Assembly: GCF_013004105.1 (NCBI RefSeq)
Contig: NZ_CP053085.1
Span: 2,356,001-2,420,000, forward strand
Source: Gemmatimonas groenlandica
GTDB lineage: Bacteria; Gemmatimonadota; Gemmatimonadetes; Gemmatimonadales; Gemmatimonadaceae
Length of the DNA: 64,000 bases
Reading direction: 5' to 3'
Both the position numbers and the translations under genes were made by a program. Below are positions 50,915 through 58,811 of the stretch, one piece after another (positions within the stretch are counted from its first letter, which is position 1; every line of letters starts with the position of its first letter). The notes beneath the pieces were generated by a model. The model made no database searches and had not been told where the DNA came from. It saw only the letters and a list, made by a program, of their open reading frames with translations.

Positions 50915-51943
50915 ATGCGATTCTCTATTGCCCTGTTGTTCTTCTTGTCCGTCGCCCCGGCGGAAGTGTCGGCCCAAGCGCGCTATGATGCGCCCAAGGC
51001 TCGGGTCGAGGTGATGGGACTCAAGCACTGGACGTTGCCGATGCTGCGCGACTCCATTCGCCGTTACGTGCCCGGCCAGGATCTCCACGACGCCGCCTGC
51101 ATGGCGACGCTGCGCGAAAAGCTTGGCTTCGCCGACGCGTTGGTCATGACCTACGAGGGGTTCGGCGCACCTGGCTCCGAGTTTCTCCTGATCAAACTCG
51201 TGGAGCCGCAGGAGCGCGATCGGGTGCGATGGAATGCGGTTCCCATCGACAGCTTCCAGTCGCTCCGCCCTGATTATGCGCCGCTGATCGTGCCCATCAC
51301 CGACACCGCCGGCGGTGTCTGGATGGGACGCTTCATGAACTGGTTGCAGCACGGGGACAGCGCGACACGCGTATTGGTCGCGACGGATTTTGCGAAACGG
51401 AGCAAGGCGCCCACGGCGGTGGACGACGCGAACCGACTCACCGCCTTTTTGCGCACACAGCGCGGCGACACGGCGCGCCGGCGGGCGATGCGGGCCGTGC
51501 AGCATGACGGCTTCTGGGTGAATCGCATGAGCGCCGCCGTGGTGCTGAGCAACTTCGGCGCGCTCGACTCCACGTGGCATGCACTGGCGCATGCGCTGCG
51601 AGATCCACACGAGGCCGTCCGTGGCGCGGCCTCCAACGCGATGGGTGCCATGCCGACGCACGCGGTCGATTGGACGCCGGCCGTCGATGATCTACGAGCG
51701 CTCCTCGCTGGCACGAACGTGTCGGCGATTGGAGAAGTGTTCCGCGTCCTGGTGCGGACGCAGATCCATCCAACCCTCGCCTCGGCACTGCTGCACGACA
51801 ACGCCAGTTGGCTGCTCGACCATTTGGGCTCCGAAGCGCCGAGCGTGGCGAAGGACGCGCACGCCCTGCTCGTGCGACTCAACGGCGGACGCGACCTCGG
51901 CACGGCAAGGAGCGCGTGGGAGACGTGGGTGTCGGCGTTGTAG
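50915..51943 (+). CDS. Secreted protein with HEAT-like helical repeats
   Basis: 342 residues with a signal peptide (ALLFFLSVAPAEVSAQ). An N-terminal region of about 90 residues (GLKHWTLPMLRDSIRRYVP) is followed by helical repeats. The clearest of these, near 195-320, read NRMSAAVVLSNFGALDSTWHALAHAL, DPHEAVRGAASNAMGAMP and VAKDAHALLVRLN (quoted in parts) and look like HEAT/PBS-type units. It probably mediates protein contacts in the periplasm. The function is unknown. It ends 35 bp before a strong bidirectional terminator shared with nrdJ. Confidence 0.8.
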   Translation: MRFSIALLFFLSVAPAEVSAQARYDAPKARVEVMGLKHWTLPMLRDSIRRYVPGQDLHDAACMATLREKLGFADALVMTYEGFGAPGSEFLLIKLVEPQERDRVRWNAVPIDSFQSLRPDYAPLIVPITDTAGGVWMGRFMNWLQHGDSATRVLVATDFAKRSKAPTAVDDANRLTAFLRTQRGDTARRRAMRAVQHDGFWVNRMSAAVVLSNFGALDSTWHALAHALRDPHEAVRGAASNAMGAMPTHAVDWTPAVDDLRALLAGTNVSAIGEVFRVLVRTQIHPTLASALLHDNASWLLDHLGSEAPSVAKDAHALLVRLNGGRDLGTARSAWETWVSAL

Positions 51944-51977
51944 CACCGCATGAGCCAGATGCGTTTCGCAGCGAATA

Positions 51978-52017
51978 AAAACGCCGCCGGACTCCTCTCG
52001 GAATCCGGCGGCGTTTT
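51978..52017. terminator. Bidirectional Rho-independent terminator
   Basis: A perfect 14-bp stem, AAAACGCCGCCGGA (51978-51991) with TCCGGCGGCGTTTT (52004-52017), flanks a 12-base loop. With the A-run on one side and T-run on the other it can end transcription of both the 50915 gene and the convergent nrdJ gene. Confidence 0.92.
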
Positions 52018-52042
52018 CACAGCTCACAGCTCAAAGCCTCGT

Positions 52043-54634
52043 TCACCCGCACTCACTGAACCCGCACACATGGCACTTCACACACCCTTCCGCGAACTCC
52101 AACTGACTTCCGCAGTCCGGGCACGTGCCCATGAACACCTCACCGCCGCCTGATCCGAATTCGATCGGCTGCATCTGCTCGGCGCCGTTCGTCATCGGCG
52201 GACGCGTGATCGGCACACCGGCAGCCGGCGTGGGCATCGGCGGCATCATCGAACTCACCGGCGTCGGCAATCCCGCTTGCGCACCACCAGCGAGCAGGTC
52301 CGTCTGCACGCCCTGCTTGTCACGCCACCACTGTTCCAGCGCGATACCCACGGCATCAGGCAGCGACAACACCTTGTTCGGACCGAGGCCCACCGCGCGA
52401 TCACTCGATATGCCGCGCAGCTGACGATGGATTTCCTGCAGCGAGATGCCGCTGCGCAGCGCCAGCGAGATCAAACGTCCGATCGCTTCGGCGTCGGCCA
52501 TCGCCGATCCGCCGGCCTTGCCAAGATTCAGGAACACTTCGAACGGCTGTCCCTTCTCGTCTTCGGTGATGTTCACGAACATCACACCGAGCGGCGTTTC
52601 CTTACGGATGGTGGTGCCGCGCATGACTTCCGGACGCGAGCGCTTGCCACGGCGGCTCGCGTTCTCCGCCTCCGCACTGAACAGCGCCTTCTTGGTGCGA
52701 TCGAGTTCGTTCTGCAGCTCGGCCATCGTGCCCTGCAACTCGCCGAGTTCACGCTTGAGCGCCGCGGCCGCATCGGGCGCGGCCTTGTCGCTCTTCGGCG
52801 CTTCCGGCGCGCCAGCCGCCTTGGCATCGTCGCGCTTGGCGGCCGCGTCCTGCGTGGCGCCCGTGCTGAGCACCTGGTTGTCACGCGAACCGTCGCGGTA
52901 CACCGTGACGCCCTTGCACTTCATGTCGTACGCCATCTCGTAGATCGCGCGCACGTCATCCTGCGTCGCGGCGTAACCGAAATTGGTGGTTTTCGAGATG
53001 GCCGAGTCGCAATGCTGCTGGAACGCCGCCTGCATTTGGATGTGGTACACGGGCGCGATGTTGTTGGCCGTGTTGAACACTGCCTGCCACTTGAGCGGCA
53101 CGTCGGCGTGCTTCACGGTGCCCGTTTTGGCGATGCGTTCCATGAGCTCATCGCTGAACCAGCCTTCCGACTTCGCGATCGCCACGAAGTCTTCGTTCAC
53201 ATCGGGCATCATCACGCCGGCCTGATTGCGCATGAACGCCACGGCGAACAACGGCTCGAGACCGCTGGAGCATCCGGCGATGATGGAGATGGTGCCCGTC
53301 GGCGCTACCGTGGTCACGTTGCAATTGCGCAGCAGCTGCATGGGGCGAATGCGCTCGCCGTTCTCGTCGCGCGCGCACGTTTCGTCGGGGCCCCAGATGG
53401 AACGCGCCCACTCGGGGAATGCGCCACGTTCCTTGGCCAGACGCTCGCTCTCCTTCTTGCCCTCGACATCCAGGAACTCCATGACCTTGCGGCCCATCTC
53501 CACGCCTTCCGCACTGTCGTACGGAATGCCCAGGCGCACGAGCATGTCGGCAAAGCCCATCACGCCCAAGCCGATACGACGAATGCGTTTCGAGAGCGAA
53601 TCAATTTCCGGCAGCGGGTACTTGTTGACGTCGATGATGTTGTCGAGGAAGTGCGTGCTGAGCGCGATATCGCGACGCATCGCTTCCCAATCGACTTCGC
53701 CGTTGTTCACGTAGTAGCCGACGTTCACCGAGCCCAGGTTGCACACGTCGTAGGCCAGCAGCGGCTGCTCGCCGCACGGGTTCGTGGCTTCGTACGCACC
53801 GAGATGCGGCACCGGGTTGTAGCGGTTCGCTTCGTCGATGAAGAACACGCCCGGCTCACCCGTGCGCCACGCGCCGAGGATCATCTTGTCCCACACGTCG
53901 CGCGCGCGGGCCTGACCCGTAACCTGGCCGGTACTCGGATCGAGCAGGTCGTAGCTGCCGTCGACCTTCACCGCATCCATGAACTTGGTGGTGATGCCCA
54001 CCGAGATGTTGAAGTTCGTGATCTTGGTCAGGTCTTCCTTGCTCGCGATGAAATCGAGCACGTCGGGATGATCGACCCGCAAAATGCCCATGTTCGCGCC
54101 GCGACGGGTGCCGCCCTGCTTCACCGCGTCCGTGCTCGCGTCGTACAGCTCCATGAACGAAATCGGCCCCGACGCCACGCCGGTCGTGCTCCGCACCATG
54201 GCGCCCTTGCTGCGCAACCGCGAGAAGGAGAAGCCCGTGCCGCCGCCCGACTGATGAATGAGCGCCATGCTGCGCAGAGTGTCATAGATGCCGCTCTGGC
54301 CGTTGCTGAGCGCGTCATCCACCGGCAGCACGAAGCAGGCGGAGAGCTGACCCAACGGACGGCCGGCGTTCATGAGCGTCGGCGAGTTCGGCTCGAACCG
54401 ACGCTGCGTCATCAAGAAGTAGAACTCCTCGGCCACCGCCTGCACAGCCCCGTCGCTCGCGCCGTATCGGCGGTCGGCCTCGGCCACCACCGTGGCCACA
54501 CGCCAGAACATGTCCTCCGGCTTCTCCACCGACTTTCCGGACTTGTCCTTGACCAGGTATCGCTTGTCGAGCACGGTCCGAGCGTTCGCGGACAGCGTTA
54601 CCAGTCCTTCCGGTGGCGTGGCGGAGAAGGGCAT
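52043..54634 (-). CDS. nrdJ: Vitamin B12-dependent class II ribonucleotide reductase
   Basis: 863 residues from the ATG at 54634 (AGGAG upstream). The enzyme makes deoxyribonucleotides using adenosylcobalamin as radical source. Seen: substrate-site LSACFVLPVDD (first redox Cys), GGGTGFSFSRLR, QGGTRRGANMG, thiyl-radical Cys in ATNPCGEQPLL, APTGTISIIAGCSSGLEP, and a C-terminal zinc-ribbon/redox tail with CPDCG and CVKCHVCGFSEC. Residues about 645-720 form an Ala/Lys-rich, coiled-coil-like insert (KRELGELQGTMAELQNELDR) before the C-terminal TSCPD-like domain. The family's usual length is near 750-900. It makes aerobic DNA precursor synthesis dependent on cobalamin; whether other reductase genes exist cannot be seen here. 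Confidence 0.95.
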   Translation of the reverse strand: MPFSATPPEGLVTLSANARTVLDKRYLVKDKSGKSVEKPEDMFWRVATVVAEADRRYGASDGAVQAVAEEFYFLMTQRRFEPNSPTLMNAGRPLGQLSACFVLPVDDALSNGQSGIYDTLRSMALIHQSGGGTGFSFSRLRSKGAMVRSTTGVASGPISFMELYDASTDAVKQGGTRRGANMGILRVDHPDVLDFIASKEDLTKITNFNISVGITTKFMDAVKVDGSYDLLDPSTGQVTGQARARDVWDKMILGAWRTGEPGVFFIDEANRYNPVPHLGAYEATNPCGEQPLLAYDVCNLGSVNVGYYVNNGEVDWEAMRRDIALSTHFLDNIIDVNKYPLPEIDSLSKRIRRIGLGVMGFADMLVRLGIPYDSAEGVEMGRKVMEFLDVEGKKESERLAKERGAFPEWARSIWGPDETCARDENGERIRPMQLLRNCNVTTVAPTGTISIIAGCSSGLEPLFAVAFMRNQAGVMMPDVNEDFVAIAKSEGWFSDELMERIAKTGTVKHADVPLKWQAVFNTANNIAPVYHIQMQAAFQQHCDSAISKTTNFGYAATQDDVRAIYEMAYDMKCKGVTVYRDGSRDNQVLSTGATQDAAAKRDDAKAAGAPEAPKSDKAAPDAAAALKRELGELQGTMAELQNELDRTKKALFSAEAENASRRGKRSRPEVMRGTTIRKETPLGVMFVNITEDEKGQPFEVFLNLGKAGGSAMADAEAIGRLISLALRSGISLQEIHRQLRGISSDRAVGLGPNKVLSLPDAVGIALEQWWRDKQGVQTDLLAGGAQAGLPTPVSSMMPPMPTPAAGVPITRPPMTNGAEQMQPIEFGSGGGEVFMGTCPDCGSQLEFAEGCVKCHVCGFSECG

Positions 54635-54760
54635 TCGTGAGACTCCTAACAGTTGGCGTGGGGCGGTGCAAAATGACCGAAACTCGACGTTCTCAAGTGC
54701 GTCCTCGAGAACCTGGCGGGGGGCCGAGTGGGCGGGTATGGTGCCTCCGTTCGTGAGGCC

Positions 54761-54776
54761 GCACAAGTAGTGGTGT
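54761..54776. promoter_or_regulatory. NrdR-box-like palindrome upstream of nrdJ
   Basis: On the minus strand this reads ACACCACTACTTGTGC, matching the outer arms of the NrdR box (ACAC, eight bases, GTGT) but not its AT-rich centre. It lies 127 bp before the nrdJ start. NrdR boxes normally occur in pairs about 31 bp apart, and the expected second copy is only weakly present (around 54792). This is a speculative operator. Confidence 0.3.
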
Positions 54777-54961
54777 AAGTCGTTCCCCGTGAACGCGTTG
54801 TACAAGTCACATCACGGATGTGCGACGCGCCGAAAGTTCTCCACCGAGGCCAGCTTTTGTGAGCACCGACGCTGTCACGGCAGAGCGGACACAACCGTTA
54901 CGTGTCGTCCCAGCTGTCTCGACAGTGCCGACAGCATCGCGCAAGCCATTGAATCGGAAGC

Positions 54962-54982
54962 GTTTACAGGTCTCCTGTTCAG
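54962..54982 (-). promoter_or_regulatory. B12-box-like sequence in the nrdJ leader
   Basis: The minus strand reads CTGAACAGGAGACCTGTAAAC, close to the CAGGAGACCTG core of the cobalamin riboswitch B12 box. About 55-70 bases upstream is a GGTG and ATTCC-GCGCGG segment that loosely recalls the conserved core. The remaining conserved riboswitch blocks were not found in the right order, so it is only a candidate. Confidence 0.25.
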
Positions 54983-55105
54983 ATCGGCAACGGCAGCATC
55001 AACACAGCACGCCGACATGTCCGCCCGCGCTGGAATCACATTCGTACACCGCTCGCCAGAGCGCGCTTGCTTGCAGTCACACCGGAAGCAGGCAATTGCC
55101 CGCTA

Positions 55106-55599
55106 TCACGATGTGCGCCGTTCCAGTGACCCATTCCGGTGCACTTCCTTGAGCGCGACATACCGCGCCGCATTGGCCAGCGTCCCCGCCTGCTGCTCGG
55201 CGCTCAACTGCCGCACCACCTTCCCCGGCACGCCCACCACCAGCGACCCCGGCGGCACCTGCGTGCCCTCCGTCACCACCGCGCCTGGCCGCGATGATGC
55301 TTCCCCGCCCCCACCCGCACGTTGTTCAGCAGGATCGCCCCCATGCCCACGAGCACGCCGTCTTCGAGGATGGTGCCATGCACCACCGCCCGGTGCCCGA
55401 TCACGCAGTCCTCTCCCACGATCGTCGGCTTCCCTGGATCGGCATGAATCACCGCGCCATCCTGCACGTTGCTGCGTGCCCCGATCACGATGCGCTCCAC
55501 ATCGCCGCGAATCACGGCGGTCGGCCACACACTCACGTCATCAGCGAGCGACACATCACCGATCACGACAGCCGACTCATGAATCCAGAAGCCTGACAT
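55106..55599 (-). pseudogene. Gamma-class carbonic anhydrase-like gene with two single-base insertions
   Basis: From the ATG at 55599 the frame encodes a left-handed beta-helix trimeric protein of the gamma-carbonic anhydrase/acetyltransferase family: FWIHESAVVIGDVSLADDVS, AVIRGDVERIVIG, NVQDGAVIHAD, VIGHRAVVHGT and GMGAILLNNVRVGAG. It then runs into a stop at 55273. The expected continuation, GAVVTEGTQVPPGSLVVGVPGKVV, lies in another frame and ends at 55106. Removing one base in the G-run near 55303 and one near 55287 restores a single frame of 163 residues through SIIA. Either the gene is broken or the two indels are assembly errors in a G-rich stretch. The metal-binding His positions (IHAD, IGHRAVVHG) are intact. 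Confidence 0.8.
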
Positions 55600-55660
55600 A
55601 AAAACAGTATGGGGTAGGGAGTACGGTGTATGGAGTACCAACAGCGGGCCGTGTGCTGTG

Positions 55661-55700
55661 CTTCGCGTTCCTTCGCGGCCCTCCGCGCCCTTCGCGTGAA
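55661..55700. repeat. Four degenerate 10-bp direct repeats
   Basis: CTTCGCGTTC, CTTCGCGGCC, CTCCGCGCCC and TTCGCGTGAA follow each other with a 10-bp period. The sequence is of the CTTCGCG type seen in intergenic repeats of several high-GC phyla. It lies in the 185 bp gap 55600-55784, which has no gene. Confidence 0.7.
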
Positions 55701-55758
55701 CCACAGAGCCGTCCGCCAGCATCCCACGATCCGCCAGCACACCAACAACGCACAACCC

Positions 55759-55786
55759 AAAACTCAAAACTCAAAACTCAAAACTC
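55759..55786. repeat. Four perfect heptamers AAAACTC
   Basis: Four perfect tandem copies of AAAACTC (55759-55786) followed by AAAA form an AT-rich island in otherwise GC-rich DNA. The array ends at the stop codon of the 55785 gene, so it may act in transcription termination or simply mark replication slippage. Confidence 0.9.
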
Positions 55787-58700
55787 AAAAGTACCCGCCC
55801 AACGTCACGTAGAACGCGCCACCGCGTGACACATCGCGCGGCGCTACATAGGGGGCCGCCGCGCCGATGCGCAGGCGATACGGCGTGTCGTACTGCACCG
55901 CCAGATCCACCACCAACTCCGCACCCGCCGACGCGAGCCACCCGTCGCGCTCACCCGGTCGTTCGCACACCACGTTTTCAGCACGCGCCAACGAACCCGG
56001 ACACCACGCCCGCGCCGCATCGCTGAACAGCGTGACCGACATGCGATCCACGAACAGCGTGAATGGACTCGGCAACCGGCGGAACAACACGAGCGGCGCG
56101 CGATACTCCACGCCGCCCGCCAGCGCCCGAATGCCACGCTGCGTGCCCGGTGCGACACCGCGCAGCGAGAAGGTGCGTGACGGATCGCCCACGACGACAC
56201 CGGGCAACAGCTCGGCCGACTGGCCGCTCGTGCCACCCACACTGAACTCGGTCGTCGACGACTCCTGCGCCACACCAATCGTCGCGCGAGTGGCGATCAC
56301 ATGGCGCGAGAAGCCTGGGAGGTTGAGCGGCAGGTAGTGTCGCGCCCCAACGATCGAACGCCAGGCTCCCGAGCCAAGCGCGTCGTCTTCGCGCCAGCGA
56401 TAGGCCGTGCTGCCGCTCAGCGTGAACCCTTCCTCGACCGAGATACCACGCGCGCCCAGTCGCGCCGTGCTCACACTGCTGCTGGCGAAGAACGAGCCAT
56501 AGCGCGTGCCGGTGCGCAGCAACGAGTTCGGCGCCCCGAGTGCCGAATCCACATCGCTCGTGAAATCACGCAACTCATACTGTGCACCGAGCGTGGCATT
56601 GACCGAGCGGCGTACACGCGGCACGCGCCACGTGCTCGAGCCGGTAATGAATCGACGCCGACGCGCTATGAACCCCAACGTGGCCCCCGAGTCGCTGACC
56701 GCGCGAAAGGTGCCATCCCACTCCTGTTGCGCCGACACATCCAAGAGCTGAATACCGAGACCGGCGTACCGATACGATGCGAACGCATCCGTCTCGCGCA
56801 ACTGCGGCTGAATCAGCGCGCTGGCCGTCCACGCATGCCGTCCGAGAATGTCGACGCCACTGGTGGACGCACCGTACGTCGCGCCGCCGTTGCGCCCTTC
56901 ACCGACCAACGGCATCCAGTACCGCGGCACCAACTGACGCAGCGGGGCGTACCCCGTAGCCACGGCCGATTCCGCACGACCACCCAGCACGGCCACGTTG
57001 GGCACCGAGAGATCGGTCGTGTTCTTCGCGGGATACCACGTGGAGCGAGCCATCACGCCGACCGTGTCGAGCGGCGCCCAGGAGACGTGATAACCGTCGG
57101 CGCGATAGAACAACGCCGACACACGTTTGCCATCGGGAGACACCGAGGGATCGAACAGACCGCTGCTCACCGACGACACGACCCGCACGTCGTCTCGCTC
57201 CTCGCGCCAGCGCATCGTGTCGACCGGCGCACCTGGCGCGGCGATCGGTGCGGTCTCGAGCTGTGAGCGTCCGCTGCGATCACTCACCCATACGAGGCGT
57301 TTGCCATCGGGTGTGAAGCTCGGACTCGCGAACACCCCGCGGGCCCCGGCCACCGCGAGCTGGAGATCGCCGCTCACATCCATCACCACGATGCGCTGCT
57401 CGCCGGTGGGGAGCAGCTGTACCGCGGCGATGCGCTGCCCATCGGGTGACCACCGCGGTTCGGCCCATCGCTCCGAGGCAACGTCGGGCGTGATCGGCAC
57501 GATGCTCTCACCCGTGGCACTCACCCGCACCAGCCGCGTGCGATCGGCGCCGAGCTGTACGGCCACGATACTGCCGTCGGCGCGCACATCGGGCTGCGCC
57601 AGTCGCGCACCTTTCGTCAACCGCGTTTCACCGCCGCGATCGGCACCGCGTGAACGATACAGATCGGAGCGCACGACATACGGATCCATTCGCTCCGACT
57701 GCGCGAACACCATCGCCCCGTTGTCGTCACCGGGGATCGGCGAGTTCACATCAAGCGTGTTGCGCCACGCGAGTCTGAGTGGCGGCGCTCCGCTGTTCAC
57801 GCCAACCGAAGCGACGTACACTCCCGACACCTCGCGGCCATTGCTCGCGCTCCACGCCAGCGTGTCGTTCCCGATCCATCGTGGGGCGGCCGCGTACCAA
57901 CCGTTCGCACTGACGGTGTGCCACGCACGGTCGCCCGGGAGCGCAGCGGTTACGCGTCGCAGCGAATCGGTCATGCGCACGAACAGACTGTCGAACGTGA
58001 CGCCGAATGCGGCGCGGCTGTTCCTGCTGAGCAGAAATGGCACCACGTTTGCTGCGGTGACATCAACGAATCGCCGCATACTGCCATCGCGCTGCATCGC
58101 CGCATCGTGCATCATCAGCGAGCCCCACGCATACGCCGTCTGTCCTCCGGGGAACTGCGACGTAGACAAGCTCCATCGCTGTGGCCCCGGCACAAAGGCA
58201 TCGCGCACGGCTGACCGCGCAATCATCGGAAAGTCGGTGCTCACGCTGCGTCCGCTGCCGGTGAGCTTCGATTCGTAGTGCACCGCCAAGCCTTCCTTTA
58301 CCCAGCTCGGCAAGAATGCATTGGGAAAGAACAACGGATTCCGTCCGAACACCGCGCGTCCCAAGGCCCACGCCCCGCGCGCGCGATCGATCTGGAAGAT
58401 ATGCGCCATCTCGTGCGTGATCACCATGCGCAGCCATTCGTCGTGGAAGCGCAACTCCCGTAACGCGATCGGCGGCACCGCGTAGATCACGACGCGATTG
58501 GTCGGGAACACCTGCGCGTACCCGTTACTGGCGTCCACGTTGTCGGCGATGAGCAGATCCACCGGGCCCGACGGCGGTGCCAACTCGCGCGACAGCTGCG
58601 CGTAGGCCGACTCGGCCAAGAATGCGGCCCGTCGCGCCAATGCCTCCTGGTCGGGACGGAAGTGCACGCGAAAATGCGGCATCGCGATGGTACGCATCGC

Positions 58701-58811
58701 ACCACGCGGATCGACCTGTGCGTTCACGACGGGCGCGCTAGCCAGGAGCATGCCCAGGAGCATGCCCAACAGCATCGCCGTGCGTAGTGCCAGCCGGGAG
58801 ATCATGCGCAT
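55785..58811 (-). CDS. Periplasmic HExxH peptidase-like domain, TolB-type propeller and outer-membrane barrel in one protein
   Basis: 1008 residues from the ATG at 58811, which shares its first base with the upstream stop (TGATG). After a signal peptide with a repeated MLLGMLLGMLL core comes a gluzincin-like region with zinc motif THEMAHIFQ (H133, E134, H137; third ligand possibly the Glu in WVKEGLAVHYES). Residues about 300-610 carry PD40/TolB propeller repeats (WSPDGQRIAAV, FTPDGKRLVWVSDRSG, VSPDGKRVSALFY). The last 350 residues are strand-rich and end YVTLGGYF, matching a barrel of the surface-antigen type with terminal Phe. It may act as a surface-tethered protease or receptor. It is coupled to the AmiC-like gene. 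Confidence 0.87.
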   Translation of the reverse strand: MRMISRLALRTAMLLGMLLGMLLASAPVVNAQVDPRGAMRTIAMPHFRVHFRPDQEALARRAAFLAESAYAQLSRELAPPSGPVDLLIADNVDASNGYAQVFPTNRVVIYAVPPIALRELRFHDEWLRMVITHEMAHIFQIDRARGAWALGRAVFGRNPLFFPNAFLPSWVKEGLAVHYESKLTGSGRSVSTDFPMIARSAVRDAFVPGPQRWSLSTSQFPGGQTAYAWGSLMMHDAAMQRDGSMRRFVDVTAANVVPFLLSRNSRAAFGVTFDSLFVRMTDSLRRVTAALPGDRAWHTVSANGWYAAAPRWIGNDTLAWSASNGREVSGVYVASVGVNSGAPPLRLAWRNTLDVNSPIPGDDNGAMVFAQSERMDPYVVRSDLYRSRGADRGGETRLTKGARLAQPDVRADGSIVAVQLGADRTRLVRVSATGESIVPITPDVASERWAEPRWSPDGQRIAAVQLLPTGEQRIVVMDVSGDLQLAVAGARGVFASPSFTPDGKRLVWVSDRSGRSQLETAPIAAPGAPVDTMRWREERDDVRVVSSVSSGLFDPSVSPDGKRVSALFYRADGYHVSWAPLDTVGVMARSTWYPAKNTTDLSVPNVAVLGGRAESAVATGYAPLRQLVPRYWMPLVGEGRNGGATYGASTSGVDILGRHAWTASALIQPQLRETDAFASYRYAGLGIQLLDVSAQQEWDGTFRAVSDSGATLGFIARRRRFITGSSTWRVPRVRRSVNATLGAQYELRDFTSDVDSALGAPNSLLRTGTRYGSFFASSSVSTARLGARGISVEEGFTLSGSTAYRWREDDALGSGAWRSIVGARHYLPLNLPGFSRHVIATRATIGVAQESSTTEFSVGGTSGQSAELLPGVVVGDPSRTFSLRGVAPGTQRGIRALAGGVEYRAPLVLFRRLPSPFTLFVDRMSVTLFSDAARAWCPGSLARAENVVCERPGERDGWLASAGAELVVDLAVQYDTPYRLRIGAAAPYVAPRDVSRGGAFYVTLGGYF

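Larger units (their letters stand above)
54635..55105 (-). promoter_or_regulatory. 471-bp leader/intergenic region upstream of nrdJ, no gene seen
   Basis: No convincing coding frame exists on either strand, and the region is far longer than most gaps in the window. On the nrdJ strand it contains several inverted repeats, including GTTCTC/GAGAAC (54689-54712), a 16-bp ACAC-x8-GTGC palindrome (54761-54776), TTGTACAA (54798-54805 region) and ACAGG-AGA-CCTGT (54966-54978). A long 5' leader with regulatory RNA or operators is inferred; no -35/-10 could be fixed. Confidence 0.5.

Noticed and set aside
52277-54640. Plus-strand open frame of 787 codons opposite nrdJ
   Set aside because: It is the antisense shadow of a highly conserved ribonucleotide reductase gene. 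It has Arg/His/Val-rich composition without any domain.
55273-55767. Two overlapping ORFs in the carbonic anhydrase region taken as two genes
   Set aside because: Each encodes one half of the same family in consecutive order, so they are one gene with indels rather than two genes.
55759-55786. AAAACTC array considered as a CRISPR or attachment site
   Set aside because: Units are 7 bp with no spacers, and there are no cas genes, integrase or tRNA nearby.
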